DNA of 64,000 nucleotides from Dolomedes plantarius (taxonomy: Eukaryota; Arthropoda; Arachnida; Araneae; Dolomedidae): positions 164,907,941-164,971,940 of the forward strand of contig OU015496.1 in assembly GCA_907164885.2 (NCBI GenBank), written 5' to 3'. The first letter of the stretch is position 1; each line of letters opens with the position of its first letter. Shown here one piece after another: positions 53,901 to 63,650 of this stretch. A program made the position numbers and the translations under genes. Below the pieces are notes generated by a model. The model had not been told where the DNA came from, searched no databases, and was given only the letters and a program-made list of their open reading frames with translations.

Positions 53901-56900
53901 AAGGTTATTACCTGTAGAATAGAACAAGCAAATATTTCTATAATGCAAACTATTAACATGCTTGGTCTTTATAAAACTTTGTCTTGAGAGTCTGATTCCA
54001 GGATATGCATACTCTCTTTTTACATATTATTTTATTAATAAGGATAATACTGCTCTTGTCCACAAGGGTTTTAAATCTTTGAAGTAAGAGCTTCACAAAG
54101 ATGATAAATCAAAAACCTTAGATCATGTGAGAAAAAAAGCTTTTTGAACAATATAATATTTGATCAAGAGGAAAAGGATATGTTATATGCTCTATACAGC
54201 AAATGAAACAAGAAAATTAAATATCATATTACATTAGTGTATAAGTTATAGTAACAGACGATATATAAATCCATATTTGAAATATATGCAAGAAATATTT
54301 TAATTAAACACATCTCAAGTTTTTGATATAAATATAAGCCTGTTAATATATGCAGAAATAAATTTTACTAACAAGAATTTTGTTAAATGTTTGCTTGAAA
54401 CAGCAAAATTTTCAAAGAGCTGGTTTCTTTTTTTTTTTTTTTTTTTTATAATTTCAAGCCATAATGAGAAAAATAAATACTTTTATAAAATAAATTCAAT
54501 TATACTTTCATATTGAAACATTAAAAAAAATTTCAGACAGTGATTTTAACAATTAATTATTCTGCCAGTAAAATTTTGCTCACAAAATTATCCTATCTTC
54601 AATAGTTTGAAAGTCACTAGATTGTTTCATCTTCTCAGAGGAAGTATGTGCTTTTGATGTCTGCAAAGAGTTAAAGGTTACTTAGTTTCAAGATAACTAA
54701 AAAGAGTAATTGCTATGATATTATAGCTAAACATCATGCACATGATCTCAAATTTCACAAAATACATATTTTAACATTAGTAGCCTAATCTCAAATCTTA
54801 TTAAAGTCTCTTTAAGAGCATGCTTTGATTTTTTTCTTCTTCTCACTTTGTGAACACTTTATTCTAAATTTAAAAAATATTAAAATCTCTTGGTATTACA
54901 GGACGCTTATCATTTTAAACAGGAAACTAAAAATTATACAACTCGGCTTTAGGTTTTTAATATGCACTAAAGTATTATCAAGCAAATTAATTATTTTTCT
55001 TCCTATGCTTAAAGTCACTACTTGTTTTATTTGAAATTTTGGAAAACTTATATATGGCCAAAATGCAAATCAGAAGTGATAAAAATAGCACCTAAGTGCT
55101 TAAAAATAAGAGAGCTGAAAAATTAATAAAATAATTTCAAGATAATTAAAATGAAAAATAATATATAATAAAATGAATATATTGAATACACCCAATCCTA
55201 TTTTTACTTGGAGAATGCATTCTAGACTAAGCTGTATAAAAAAAAAAACATAGGGTATATGGTAAAATGATGGATATGTTAAATGACTTATTTTAGTTTA
55301 CAGAACACTTAGAAAAAAAATTAATAAAGAATTTACCAAATTAAATAAAATTATTTATTTATTTCAATATTTGTGCAAATTGTAGGCATTAAACATAAAG
55401 AAATCATATTCTTAACAATCTTTAAATCTGCAGCAAAAAACTTGCAGTATCTTGAAATTCAAATTATTCAAAGCTTTATCATAAATTTTTTAAAAATCAT
55501 AAATTCAGGAACAAAATTTTAAAAATATTCAATGAGACGCTTTATTATTATTCAGATTTACTTTCTAGAACTAATCGCATTCTATTGGGTTGCGCTGGTG
55601 CAGAATCGCTTTCATCCGATGAAATTTGTACATTAGCTTCATAAGTTTTCGTATTTTCAGACAAAACTTCTGATGACTGAGGTTGGATGCTTAAGTGTCA
55701 TAAATCATTATATTATACAGCCCAAAAAATTATACTATGAATAAAAATTAAAAAAAACAAAATTAAATTTAAACGGATGGCATGAAATTACAAATATCTT
55801 TTAACATTACAGAATACATTTCAGGTTTTGAATGTATATGACATAACAGGAATTCTATCAAGTATGATTGTAGATGGTGGCAATATAAATTAAAAGCTAT
55901 GGCAATATAAATTAAAATTGGAAATGGTAAATCACGATGTTTGGCACAGTCCATGGTGAAAGTTAAGATTCTTGGTGCTAAAAGCACAAAATTTTGCATG
56001 GTGCCCTGCTAACTGCTTGACTTGGTGACATTTACGTATTGTGCGTTACATTTGGTGTATTTACATTACAAGTGGCATCCCACTAATGGAAAAGTACCAA
56101 AAAATTTATGCGTATTGAAAAAAAAAAAGCAAAAATATTGACTTTTTTTAATAGTATAAAAAATACAGTTCATATAAACAGGATTAGAATTTTTTTGGAC
56201 CATGTTATTTCAAAATTGTGTAAAAAAAAAGAATTAAGTGTACACATACTTAAACTTTTCTTCCTTACGTAAAAGATTCTAATTACTTCATAAAAAAAAT
56301 GAGGTACTTTCTCATTATACAGATCTGCCATCAACATTACACAAAAATCCCCGAATTTAAAAAAAAAAATGAATACAAGAAAATACTAATTTTTTTCACA
56401 CATTTTCACTTTTGTGAACTACATTTTAAATTTAGAAAAAAACCAAAAGGAATAGAAAAAAATAAGATAATGCTGACTTTTCACATTGCCCATTATTTTT
56501 TGTAAACTACATTTCTACTTTCAGTAGCAAATATATCATTATTTCTTTCATATGAATATTTTGTTTGCATGAAAAAGTGTGCGCAAGAAGGAAACAAAAC
56601 AACTTTTTTTATAGTGTGTGTAAGAAAAGGGCATAGCTACATCAGAACATATAGAAAATCTTTAAATGTCATTTTCATGTACATTTCTGAACTTTCAGCA
56701 TATGAGAACTTTTTTTTCCTTGCCGAGAGGTTGGCGACACGTCGGTGCAATGGGAATGCACAAAAATAAATTATTAGTAAAGGTTGAGCGACGATAAATC
56801 ACTTAAATAATCTTGACCACACCAAGAAGCTAATGGACCTCCTGTACCCTGGGTTCCACCAAACTCAGAGAGTCACCAAAATTACTTACACTGAATTAAT

Positions 56901-57117
56901 TGTGTAAAAAATACAAAGAGTATATAAATAATGGCGAGTTTGTAATGGGTGGAAAATTCTGCCTGAATAAAAATGTTTGAGAAATCAGTTTGAAGAGGAT
57001 GAAACCTCAATGAAATACTTGTTTGATAAAGTATTACTGCACCAAATATTGATATCGACTTACTTTTTGCAACTCTAAATCAACTTCTTTCCGAAATGTA
57101 GTCCGGAGTCCGGCCAT
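47881..57117 (-). CDS. PFDN1: prefoldin subunit 1 gene (four coding exons)
   Basis: Prefoldin is a cytosolic hexameric co-chaperone that captures unfolded actin and tubulin and hands them to the CCT chaperonin. Subunit 1 is one of its four beta-type subunits. The four exons join into one 130-residue frame (human PFDN1 has 122), spliced in consistent phases (0, 2, 0) with GT-AG introns of 3927, 3173 and 1744 bp. The protein is a coiled coil: helix 1 with DLELQKAFRELHAKELDTTQ, a beta-hairpin region with AQLTQKELKSL and MYNGIGRMF, and helix 2 with SQDKIKELE and SKAYLERSMKESEENLREL. These correspond to the human landmarks MYEGVGRMF, KIKELE and KSYLERSVKEAEDNIRE. The ATG at 57117 is the first in frame. 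Introns hold SINE and MITE insertions, but the coding sequence is intact, so the gene is probably functional. Confidence 0.96.
47968..49711 (-). other. PFDN1 intron 3
   Basis: AT-rich; no insertion recognised. Confidence 0.7.
49712..49796 (-). CDS. PFDN1: PFDN1 coding exon 3
   Basis: 85 nt, acceptor CACAG, donor GTAAGA. Encodes FLLTHPTEINDMLSKRIYKS and DKIKELE. Confidence 0.95.
51845..51925 (-). mobile_element. S2 SINE head fragment
   Basis: ATCCATGCCAATAACATGAC, then TCAAACCCACAGG and CCCTAAGCATTCAACAATCG, matching the head half of the other S2 copies with divergence. Confidence 0.6.
52266..52845 (-). mobile_element. 580-bp Tigger-like element, family C copy 2
   Basis: Complete ends CAGTCGAACCTCCATACATC and GATATATGGAGGTTCGACTG, with TA on both sides. 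Inverted relative to 11717-12316. Holds the same palindrome (52683-52717) and the same transposase-tail remnant. Inserted in PFDN1 intron 2, with its transposase sense on the PFDN1 strand. Confidence 0.9.
52970..53136 (-). CDS. PFDN1: PFDN1 coding exon 2
   Basis: 167 nt after a TTTTTTAG acceptor. Encodes helix 1 and the hairpin (KFANIQIDSLTKTIQRAQLT, EDTKMYNGIGR). Ends with two bases of a Met codon before GTAAGT. Confidence 0.96.
54580..54660 (-). other. candidate cryptic/alternative exon B in PFDN1 intron 1
   Basis: After a good acceptor (CTTTGCAG) a phase-0 frame reads TSKAHTSSEKMKQSSDFQTI and six more residues to TGA. It could be joined to exon 1 or exon 3 in frame. Unknown sequence; may be chance. 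Confidence 0.2.
55548..55676 (-). other. candidate alternative terminal exon A in PFDN1 intron 1
   Basis: After CCTCAG a phase-0 frame of 42 codons runs to TAA, with AATAAA one base after the stop. Composition is acidic and Ser-rich (VQISSDESDSAPAQPNRMRL), with richer codon use than the flanks. In-frame with exon 1 (phase 0). No family match. Confidence 0.25.
57064..57117 (-). CDS. PFDN1: PFDN1 coding exon 1
   Basis: 54 nt, 18 codons, beginning MAGLRTTFRKEVDLELQK. Ends in phase 0 at a GTAAGT donor. Confidence 0.93.
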
Positions 57118-57198
57118 AGTGATCTAATTATTTCTTTGAACCGCTTAAAACAAAAATAGATACCTCCTTACACACTTGTTGATCTCTGCTGTCTCCGG
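57118..57198 (-). promoter_or_regulatory. PFDN1 5' UTR and presumed promoter
   Basis: Only about 80 bp separate the ATG from the next repeat. No TATA box is obvious, as expected for a housekeeping gene. Confidence 0.4.
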
Positions 57199-57530
57199 TA
57201 GCGATGGGCGATTATTATAGAGTGAATCACTCGTATAACTCGATTATACTAATCCTTCGAATAGTTCGATTATCACAATTTCACTCTAGTTATTATGAAT
57301 CGATTATTTCTCGGATACGGCTAACCCGAGTGCGCTAAGTACTCGACTGAATCACTCGAACAGAACGATTATTTTCCGGGCGATTATTTCTTGAATAACT
57401 CGCGCTAAAGTACTCGAGTGAATTTCTCGAAAAATGCGATTATTTTTCGAGCGATTATTTCTGGTTTCCGTCAGTTCAAGTGATTGGCCAAGACGATTAT
57501 TTCTTAGGTAACTCGTACCTCCTTTTTTCG
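57199..57530. repeat. element with arrayed CGATTATTT motifs
   Basis: Starts TAGCGATGGGCGATTATTAT, resembling a hAT end. Inside, CGATTATTT/CGATTATACT recurs about nine times, alternating with ACTCG phrases. No clear inverted right end. Lies immediately upstream of PFDN1. Confidence 0.55.
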
Positions 57531-57639
57531 GTACACAGTGCTAAGCATTTTGATCGGGGATTGGGAATACTGGAGTGAGTGGATGATTTTATAAAACTAC
57601 AGTGTTTATTTATAGCTGAACTTCAGACTAAATAATTAA

Positions 57640-58126
57640 TCTATATGTATAAAAATGAATATGTGTATTTTCCAGCATCACTCTGGAACGCCTGGAACAG
57701 TTTCAACCAAACTTGGAACACATATGATTTACAATCTGGGAAGAAACACTAGGGGAGTAAGACACCCCCTCTGGGGAGGGTTAGTCTGACGCTTTCTCTC
57801 AGTCCTCCGGTTACGGTTGGTCCCTCTGCACCATCCGTTTGAAATCCAGAAGCACACAATTTAATTCCACACTTTAAATCTACAATTGTCCAAGTCCTTA
57901 CACTAGCACTTAAAAATAGTTCACACAGTTCGATGTCACTTCAAAGTTTCACTAATTTTGTACATATTTTGCTGCTCACTTGCCTCTTAAACTCGCGTTC
58001 AGGACACGTTTACTTCTGACACCATGATTGCGGGGTGCTACCTTTAAATTAGTTCACCTAGCCTTTTGATGCAACAATCTGACACCTCAATATTAATACA
58101 AGATTTAGGATGACTCGCAAACAGTC
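57640..58126 (-). mobile_element. repeat remnants, possibly an older LTR element's leader
   Basis: 57640-57760 (GGAACGCCTGGAACAGTTTC, CAAACTTGGAACACATATGA) reads like a dispersed repeat. On the minus strand 58025-58010 shows GGTGTCAGAAGTAAACG after CCGCAATCAT, which could be a primer-binding site next to an LTR end. The Gypsy element at 58127 splits this older sequence. Confidence 0.35.
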
Positions 58127-58386
58127 TGTTGCCTCCTAGTTGAGACAACATAACAAGAACTTACTAATTTAACGGTATTTAACTAAGAAAAACTAATAGC
58201 ACAACTTATCAACACCAACCGTTTTTTTTATTTTTTTTTAACTCAACTACATTCTAAAGAGAAACTATGTATATCACTGTTGCCACAAAATTATGTTTAA
58301 CAATAATTACAAAAGTAACGTTTTAAAATTATAAAAATATTTGAGAGTTAAATTTAAATTAATTATTTACATTTTATGCAGTTACA
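58127..58386 (-). repeat. Gypsy 3' LTR
   Basis: Plus-strand start TGTTGCCTCCTAGTTGAGAC, end ATGCAGTTACA. Sequence reads identical to 62459-62718. Confidence 0.96.
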
Positions 58387-58400
58387 TTTACTCCCCTACC
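58387..58400 (-). promoter_or_regulatory. polypurine tract
   Basis: Minus-strand GGTAGGGGAGTAAA directly before the 3' LTR; primes plus-strand DNA synthesis. Confidence 0.8.
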
Positions 58401-58487
58401 AGTAACGAACGTTACGCTATAAAGGTTGGACACAAGTAATGGTGTTCATCATCAAATAATAGCAAAATTAATAAATAATATAAAATA

Positions 58488-59732
58488 TCAGTTTTTGAAT
58501 CTCAACGGTGTCTTAAGAATTCTACCAGTTCGGGATTGTCTTAAAGCTGATTTGATTTTGGGTTGAATCACAGTTGCTCTGGTTTGAATATCAGCTGGCG
58601 TAGGAGTATTGTTCACACAATTTGGAGTTGTAGGTTTCTCTTGTTCAGGAATTTGTTGTGGTAGAATGTATGCTGGCTTCAATCTGTCAATCGATACATT
58701 TACTTCTTTATTCTTTATCCTGAGAGTAAAATATTTTGGTGAACGATTGATAACACAATATGGACCTTCATATGGGGGTTCGAGTTGCTTCCGAACTCTG
58801 TCAATACGAATAAAAACGTGAGAGGTTGATCCTAAATCTTTATGTACAAATATTTTGGGAATACCTTTCTGTTGAGTTTCTTTTGGCCTGATTAATTCCA
58901 TATACTTTTGCAATTTATTTATAAAAGTTCCAGGTGGTGTATGATTTATTTTTGCTTCAAAGAATTCTCCAGGAAGTTTGATATTTTCTCCGTATACCAT
59001 TTCTGCTATTGTATAGTTAGTATCGTCGTGGATTGCCGTTCGTAGGCCTAAAAGGACTGTTGGTAACGTTTCACTCCAACTTATATTATTATGAGCTTTT
59101 AAAGCAGCCTTTATTGATCTGTGGAGCCTCTCTACCTTGCCATTGCACTGCGGGTGATAGGCTGTAGTATGTGAAAGCTTAATGCCGCAAATTCTTGACA
59201 GGGTTTGAAATATTTCGGATGAAAATTGAGTTCCTCGATCAGTAATTAGATGCAAGGGTATTCCAAATCTAGCTATCCAATTGCTGTAGAAAGCTTTCGC
59301 TACAGTTTCTGCCGAGATGTTTTCTAACGGAATAGCTTCCATCCAATTTGTGTATCTATCTATACATGTCAGACAATAGGTGTTGCCATTTGATGGTGGT
59401 AATGGACCAACAAGATCAATATGTACTTCTCGAAATCTTTCTGATGGCTTTTGATATTCTCCTAATATTGATTTCGTATGACGAGATATTTTCGATTTTT
59501 GACATGGAATACAAGATTTCGCCCAATTCTGGACATCTTTCTTAATATTAGGCCAAATAAATTTTGAAGAAATTAATTTTATTGTTGATCTAATTCCAGG
59601 ATGGGATAATCCATGAAACTGATGAAATATTTTCATACGATAACTCTTAGGTATATAAGGTCTAATATGTTGTGTTGAAGTATCACACCATAATTTTTTT
59701 CCAGATGGAAGGAAATACTGTTTCAAATTCAA
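58488..59732 (-). CDS. Gypsy integrase (separate frame of pol)
   Basis: An open frame of about 414 residues, opening at 59732 without its own convincing ATG. Domains: an H-H-C-C zinc-binding segment (HGLSHPG ... CIPCQKSK, residues about 39-80); the catalytic core with D in HIDLVGPL (about 110), D in LITDRGTQFS (about 165) and E in GKVERLHRSIKA (about 200), i.e. the DDE triad; then a C-terminal part with YEGPYCVINR. It inserts the element's cDNA into host DNA. In Gypsy elements it is the C-terminal part of one Pol polyprotein. Here it lies in a different frame from the reverse transcriptase, the two frames meeting at 59729-59732. The rest is intact. Confidence 0.93.
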   Translation of the reverse strand: MNLKQYFLPSGKKLWCDTSTQHIRPYIPKSYRMKIFHQFHGLSHPGIRSTIKLISSKFIWPNIKKDVQNWAKSCIPCQKSKISRHTKSILGEYQKPSERFREVHIDLVGPLPPSNGNTYCLTCIDRYTNWMEAIPLENISAETVAKAFYSNWIARFGIPLHLITDRGTQFSSEIFQTLSRICGIKLSHTTAYHPQCNGKVERLHRSIKAALKAHNNISWSETLPTVLLGLRTAIHDDTNYTIAEMVYGENIKLPGEFFEAKINHTPPGTFINKLQKYMELIRPKETQQKGIPKIFVHKDLGSTSHVFIRIDRVRKQLEPPYEGPYCVINRSPKYFTLRIKNKEVNVSIDRLKPAYILPQQIPEQEKPTTPNCVNNTPTPADIQTRATVIQPKIKSALRQSRTGRILKTPLRFKN

Positions 59733-61672
59733 CTTGTAGATTTTTGCAATGTCTCAAATTCAGCATCTCGCTCTTGTTCTTCCGCAATTTGATCATAATT
59801 AATTAAGGTGATTTCTTCAATTCTGGACAATGTATCTGCTACTACATTATTTTTCCCTGTAATATGCTTAATATCCGTTGTAAATTCTGAAATATATTGA
59901 AGTTGCCTAATTTGCCTTGGAGATGCTTTATCGGACTTTTGTAAAAATGCATAGATTAAGGGCTTGTGGTCTGTATACACTGTAAATTTTCTTCCTTCTA
60001 ACAAATGTTTGAAATATTTAATGGATAAATAAATTCCGAGAAGTTCACGATCATATGTGCTGTAATTTTGCTGTGTGAGATTAAGGTTCTTGGAATAAAA
60101 TCCGATTGGTTTCCAACTACCGTTTTCAAATTGTTGTAAAACTGAGCCTACTGCCCAATCCGAAGCATCTGTACACAACGATAAAGGTAATTCTGGGTCT
60201 GGGTGGGACAGAAGAGCAACATTTGCTAAATCTGTTTTACATTTTTCAAACTGTTCAATGGCCTCATCTGTCCAAGTTATTTTTCGATTATCTCTTTTCT
60301 TTGCACCTTTTAAGTATTCGTGTAAAATGGCTTGAGTACTAGCGGCGTTTTTCAAAAAACGACGGTAGAAATTAACCATTCCTAGAAAGGTTCGTAATTG
60401 ATGAACAGTTTCAGGCAATTTAACATTAAGAATAGCTTTAACCTTTTCAGGAAGAGGTTTTGATCCCTCACTTGTTATTAGAAAACCTAAAAATTCCAAT
60501 TCATTAACTCCAAAAACAGATTTAGAAATATTGAGTCTCAATCCATATTTTTGCAATCTATCAAAAACTAATTTTAAGTGTTTTTCGTGTTCTTCTTCAG
60601 TTTTTGACGCAATTAAAACATCATCCAAATATGGGAAAACAAAATTTAGTTCTCTAAATACCTCATTTATGAATCTTTGAAAAGTAGCAGGAGCGTTACG
60701 CAAACCGAAACTCATTACGTTAAATTCATATAGGCCGAAAGGGGTTATAATAGCAGTTTTTGGCTTATCATCTTCATTAAGAGGAATCTGGAAATATGCT
60801 TTATGCAAATCAATTTTAGAAAATATTAGAGTATTTTTTAAAATGTGGTTGAAATCTTCTAATCGGGGTATGGGGTAACGATCTGGTATTGTTTGTGCAT
60901 TCAGACGCCGATAATCTCCACAAGGTCGGAAAGAACCATCTTTCTTAGGAACCATGTGAAGAGGACTGGCCCATTGTGATTTAGAGGGACGAATAATATC
61001 ATTTTCTAACATATACTGGAATTCCTGTTTTGCTATTTGCAATCGCTTGGAATCCAATTGTCTTGCTTTGGTATAAAAAGGTTGTCCTCTAGTTGTAATA
61101 AAATGCTCAACATTATGCTTAAATGCAGATACTGATAAATTAGGTTTAGTTAAATTTGGGTATTGTTGTAACAAATTAGCATATTTAGAATTTTTATCTA
61201 GAGTACTAATAGCATTATCAAAAAACACAGCCGTTACATTACTTCGAACAGACAGATTAGTTATTCCATCAATTAACTGTTTATTATGAATGTCAACTAA
61301 AAGTTTAAATTTATTTAAAAAATCAGCTCCTATAATCGCTTTATCGACTTTAGCTAATATAAACGGAAATCGAAATTCTCTTCTAAGTCCTAAATTTAAA
61401 GTTAAAATCTTAATTCCATAAGTAGGAATTTCCGTTCCATTCGCTGCGTATAATTTAAAATCATCTACTGTTGTATTATGATGAGTCGCAGGAATGAGGC
61501 TAACGTCAGCACCTGAATCTACTAAGAACCGCAGTCCTGTGTTTATGTCCTTCACAAATAAACGAAACTTGCGGCTTTCATTAATATCAGCAACAGCGGT
61601 AGCCGCTAATCCTGTTGCGTCATGGAGTTTTCCGACCTCTCTCGCCAAGCACACGGCGAATAACATTTCTCA
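59729..61672 (-). CDS. Gypsy pol: protease, reverse transcriptase, RNase H
   Basis: Open from just after a TGA near 61673 to a TGA at 59731-59729, about 645 residues. Protease with FLVDSGADVSLIPA (active-site D-S-G). Reverse transcriptase with KIDLHKAYFQIPL, ITPFGLYEFNVMSFGL and the catalytic FPYLDDVLIAS. RNase H with TDASDWAVGSV, YDRELLGIYLSI and YTDHKPL, followed by the LSRIEEI connection. It replicates the element through cDNA. The N-terminus overlaps gag in the -1 frame (about 61606-61672), so translation probably requires a -1 ribosomal frameshift. It stops where integrase should continue: a single-base break relative to the integrase frame. Confidence 0.95.
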
Positions 61673-62424
61673 GGTCGACAACGATCGCCAAATTTAAAAT
61701 GAAAAAAACAATATTTACCTTTCGGATTAAATCGCTTATTTGAACGGCTACGACTTCGAGATATATTTCGGTGATGATATCTAAATTTTGATCTAGAACG
61801 GTCATTTATGTGCATTGAATCAATTTTTTGTTCCAAAGCAGCTATTCTTGCAATTAAGGCATCATTAGAGTTAATTTTCGGTGAAACAGCATAAATTTCT
61901 TTTTCAGATTGCATCTCATGAATTTTGTCAGCCATTGTGGCCAATTTATCTAAATTTTCATCACATACGAGAAGAATATTTTTTATACAATCAGACATTT
62001 TATCCAGCCATAAAGATTTCAGCACTTTTTCCGGAAAATCGTCTGTTGCTAGACTTTTCATTTTCTGCAAAAGTTGACTTGGCTTATAATCTCCGAGTTC
62101 TAATCCAGTAACCAAACGCTGAATTCGCTTGTTTTCACTTTCTTTGAAGGTATTCAAAAGTCTTTCTTTCGCCATAGAATATTTTTCGGGCTTAGTGTCT
62201 TTAATAATGTCCCATATATTTTCAACATACTTCGGATCGAGCTGGGATATCAAATAATTAAATTTAGTTTCTTCCGTGGTGATTTTATTTATTTGAAACT
62301 GGGCTTCCACTTGGTAAAACCAAATGTCCGGTTTTTCTCGCCAAAATGGAGGAATCTTAATGCTTACTTTATTCGCTTCGGCATCCATGAAAGTAGTTAT
62401 TCCAGTTCCGCTTTGCGTAGTCAT
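61606..62424 (-). CDS. Gypsy gag
   Basis: ATG at 62424 gives 272 residues beginning MTTQSGTGITTFMDAEAN. The frame is open ten codons further upstream, but no ATG lies there. The capsid-like domain has IPPFWREKPDIWFYQVEAQF and LSQLDPKYV, typical of arthropod Gypsy Gag. A coiled segment (ALIARIAALEQKIDSM) is followed by an Arg/Ser-rich stretch and a Cys/His cluster (CFFHFKFGDRCRPEKCYSPC) that should bind RNA. Gag assembles the virus-like particle in which reverse transcription occurs. The last 60 or so bases overlap pol. Confidence 0.93.
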   Translation of the reverse strand: MTTQSGTGITTFMDAEANKVSIKIPPFWREKPDIWFYQVEAQFQINKITTEETKFNYLISQLDPKYVENIWDIIKDTKPEKYSMAKERLLNTFKESENKRIQRLVTGLELGDYKPSQLLQKMKSLATDDFPEKVLKSLWLDKMSDCIKNILLVCDENLDKLATMADKIHEMQSEKEIYAVSPKINSNDALIARIAALEQKIDSMHINDRSRSKFRYHHRNISRSRSRSNKRFNPKGKYCFFHFKFGDRCRPEKCYSPCAWRERSENSMTQQD

Positions 62425-62442
62425 ATTAATAAACAAATTGAA

Positions 62443-62456
62443 CTCTCGGGTCACCA
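62443..62456 (-). promoter_or_regulatory. primer-binding site
   Basis: Minus-strand TGGTGACCCGAGAG two bases after the 5' LTR. It starts with TGG, complementary to a tRNA 3' CCA. Which tRNA is not determined. Confidence 0.75.
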
Positions 62457-62458
62457 GT

Positions 62459-62718
62459 TGTTGCCTCCTAGTTGAGACAACATAACAAGAACTTACTAAT
62501 TTAACGGTATTTAACTAAGAAAAACTAATAGCACAACTTATCAACACCAACCGTTTTTTTTATTTTTTTTTAACTCAACTACATTCTAAAGAGAAACTAT
62601 GTATATCACTGTTGCCACAAAATTATGTTTAACAATAATTACAAAAGTAACGTTTTAAAATTATAAAAATATTTGAGAGTTAAATTTAAATTAATTATTT
62701 ACATTTTATGCAGTTACA
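62459..62718 (-). repeat. Gypsy 5' LTR
   Basis: Same sequence as 58127-58386; carries the element's promoter. Confidence 0.96.
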
Positions 62719-63143
62719 AGTCTCTCGTTAACAGTAACAACAAGCGTTTACTACGTTGACATTTCAATTTACATATAACACATAATATTTAACCTCTCAG
62801 GGTAATGACAATATAACAATATTACCAAATACTTAAAACAGGGGTGTCGAATCCGCGGCTCAAAGCAAGTACTATTAGGGCGGTCCAGAGAGAGAGCTCA
62901 AAGCGAAAAATTATTAATAACCTGCCTCGATTTGAAAAGTAAAGCTTGGAAGTTTTAAGCTTTATTCTTTGTTGATGGATGAAAGTACTGACGCTACTGA
63001 CACGGCTCAATTTACCTTTTTATTAGACGTATAAATGACGAGTTTATTGTAACTGAAGAAATGGCTTCTTTAGTACTGTTAAAAGAACGACAACCAAGAG
63101 TTTATATGAAGCAATGAAGAAAACATTGGAGCGATTCTCATTG

Positions 63144-63650
63144 TTGTTATTCCTAATGTCTCCTGGACGGAAGTCCCAGACCAGATCCATATAGGATTCG
63201 GGCTGAGTAGTGCGGCTCCGGTTTATAATAGCACCAGAAGGGTTGATTTGGCTAGGTGCCACCGCAATTTTGACAGAGCACTCCCAGAGGCGACATCTGG
63301 GGGATCGTACCTTCTCCACCCACTGACCTCATAGAAGGACTTTCCAGTCTACAGATTTCTTGCCTCCTAGTTGAGACAACGCAAGCAGAACATACTAATT
63401 TAACGGTAATTAACTAAAGAAAAACTAATAATACAACTTATCAACACCAAACCATTTTATTTTTCAACTCAACTGCATTCTAAAGAGAAACTATGTATAT
63501 AACTGTTGCCACAAAATTATTTTTAACAATAATTACAACAGTAACATTTAAAATTTATAAAAATATTTGAGAGTCAATTTTAAATCAATTATTTACATTT
63601 TATGCAGTTACAGATTTAACGTGCCCATATTCGGCCTAGACACGAAACGT
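63144..63650 (-). mobile_element. 5'-truncated S1 SINE with nested solo LTR
   Basis: Flanked by an exact 11-bp duplication GATTCTCATTG (63133-63143 and 63651-63661). The body matches 31120-32233 (GGGCTGA.TAGTGCGGCTCCGG, ACTTTCC.GTCTAC, CGGCCTAGACACG) but lacks the tRNA-like head. Confidence 0.9.
63358..63612 (-). repeat. solo LTR of the Gypsy family, 255 bp
   Basis: Matches the Gypsy LTRs with several substitutions and small gaps. Flanked by an exact 4-bp duplication GATT (63354-63357 and 63613-63616). No internal sequence, so it arose by LTR-LTR recombination. Older than the complete copy. Confidence 0.92.

Larger units (their letters stand above)
53137..57063 (-). other. PFDN1 intron 1
   Basis: AT-rich, with a T-run at 54428-54447. 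Contains two short candidate exons, listed separately. Confidence 0.7.
58127..62718 (-). mobile_element. Gypsy LTR retrotransposon, 4592 bp
   Basis: Two 260-bp LTRs (58127-58386 and 62459-62718) flank gag and pol in the order protease, reverse transcriptase, RNase H, integrase, which defines Ty3/Gypsy. TG...CA LTR ends with a 4-bp duplication AGTC (58123-58126 and 62719-62722). Primer-binding site at 62443-62456, polypurine tract at 58387-58400. No envelope frame. By eye the two LTRs are identical, so the insertion is recent, although pol carries one frame break. Confidence 0.97.

Noticed and set aside
58488..62424. Intact retrovirus with envelope
   Set aside because: No env frame between integrase and the 3' LTR; it is an ordinary Gypsy gag-pol element.
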